A DNA stretch of 64,000 nt. It comes from Marinomonas algicola. GTDB lineage: Bacteria > Pseudomonadota > Gammaproteobacteria > Pseudomonadales > Marinomonadaceae. How positions within the stretch are numbered: position 1 is the first letter of the stretch; each line of letters starts with the position of its first letter. Of this stretch, positions 63,888 through 64,000 are shown piece after piece. The DNA is taken from positions 3,596,001 to 3,660,000 of the forward strand of contig NZ_CP061941.1 in the NCBI RefSeq assembly GCF_014805825.1, given 5' to 3'. Made by a program: the position numbers and the translations under genes. The notes under the pieces are model-generated. The model saw only the letters and a list, made by a program, of their open reading frames with translations. It was not told where the DNA came from and did no database searches.

Positions 63888-64000
63888 TATTGTAATTTGT
63901 CAACGCTCTTCAACAAAGTTTAAACAATAAGGTAATCACCTGTATTGTGAATAGGACGGCCCATCTCTTAATTAAAGTCGACAGATTAAAACCTTGGTTA

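Noticed and set aside
1..64000. CRISPR array, prophage or genomic island
   Set aside because: No regularly spaced repeats of array type, no integrase, no phage genes, and no tRNA beside a repeat was seen.

Overview
This 64 kb window is chromosomal DNA from a Gram-negative gammaproteobacterium, most likely a marine Oceanospirillales of the Marinomonas type. The reasons are the moderately AT-rich base use, a TRAP transporter, several polar amino-acid and sulfonate-type ABC transporters, many c-di-GMP and sensor proteins, a fatty-acid cis/trans isomerase, a RebB protein and E. coli-like orthologues (yegD, ygeA, yiaY, dgkA, eptA). The genus is an inference. I saw no rRNA, tRNA, CRISPR array, insertion sequence or prophage. 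Coding density is high and the genes form short operons on both strands.

Layout. (1) 1-3.1 kb: the tail of a sigma-54 activator, a dicarboxylate-type symporter behind a textbook sigma-54 promoter, and a DUF4862-like protein. (2) 3.2-7.7 kb: a flavin monooxygenase and a chemoreceptor, divergent around a perfect 25-bp palindrome, then the Hsp70 homologue yegD. (3) 7.7-12.6 kb: an envelope lipid module on the minus strand (eptA, a PAP2 phosphatase, dgkA). It is divergent from an OmpR-type two-component system, and four GTTAA/G repeats at exact 11-bp steps lie between them. (4) 12.7-20.4 kb: rhlE, ygeA, a small exported protein, a very large MHYT hybrid kinase overlapping an HD-GYP response regulator, and an unknown gene. 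(5) 20.6-28.4 kb: small accessory genes (GFA/DUF6151 zinc proteins, a zinc-ribbon/RHH-like protein, SDR, methyltransferase, DUF1330, GNAT, DOPA-dioxygenase-like), a MATE pump and an amidase. (6) 28.4-29.4 kb: a deletion scar that leaves only the C-terminal ends of two divergent genes (DUF2848-like and LysR), next to a lone rebB-like gene. (7) 29.7-35.2 kb: a PRPP-synthetase-like enzyme, a phytase-like lipoprotein, yiaY, and a degenerate GGDEF protein. (8) 35.3-42.2 kb: a LysR regulator, an amino-acid ABC operon and a cystathionine-type PLP enzyme; then a decayed ABC-exporter start ending in a 17-bp triplication, and a Cache-GGDEF cyclase. (9) 42.6-47.8 kb: the full homogentisate route of tyrosine breakdown (hmgA, hppD, maiA, fahA) with a divergent MarR regulator and paired operators. 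(10) 48-58.4 kb: dld, a GyrI-like protein, a DUF1460 protein, a GntR regulator with an SsuABC/TauABC-like importer, GFA and cti. (11) 58.5-64 kb: a DUF6172 protein, then a gluconate module of gntR, gntK and a TRAP transporter, with two GntR-type operators upstream.

How the parts work together. EptA releases diacylglycerol, which DgkA can recycle, while the PAP2 enzyme may trim lipid phosphates. The tyrosine operon leads to fumarate and acetoacetate. The TRAP-GntK pair would import and phosphorylate gluconate under GntR control. Each of the three solute-binding-protein genes that lead transport operons is followed by an intercistronic hairpin.

No clearly new large system is visible. The most unusual items are the double-ended gene deletion scar beside rebB, the lipoyl-like insertion in an ABC permease, the phased 11-bp operator array, and the large palindromes.
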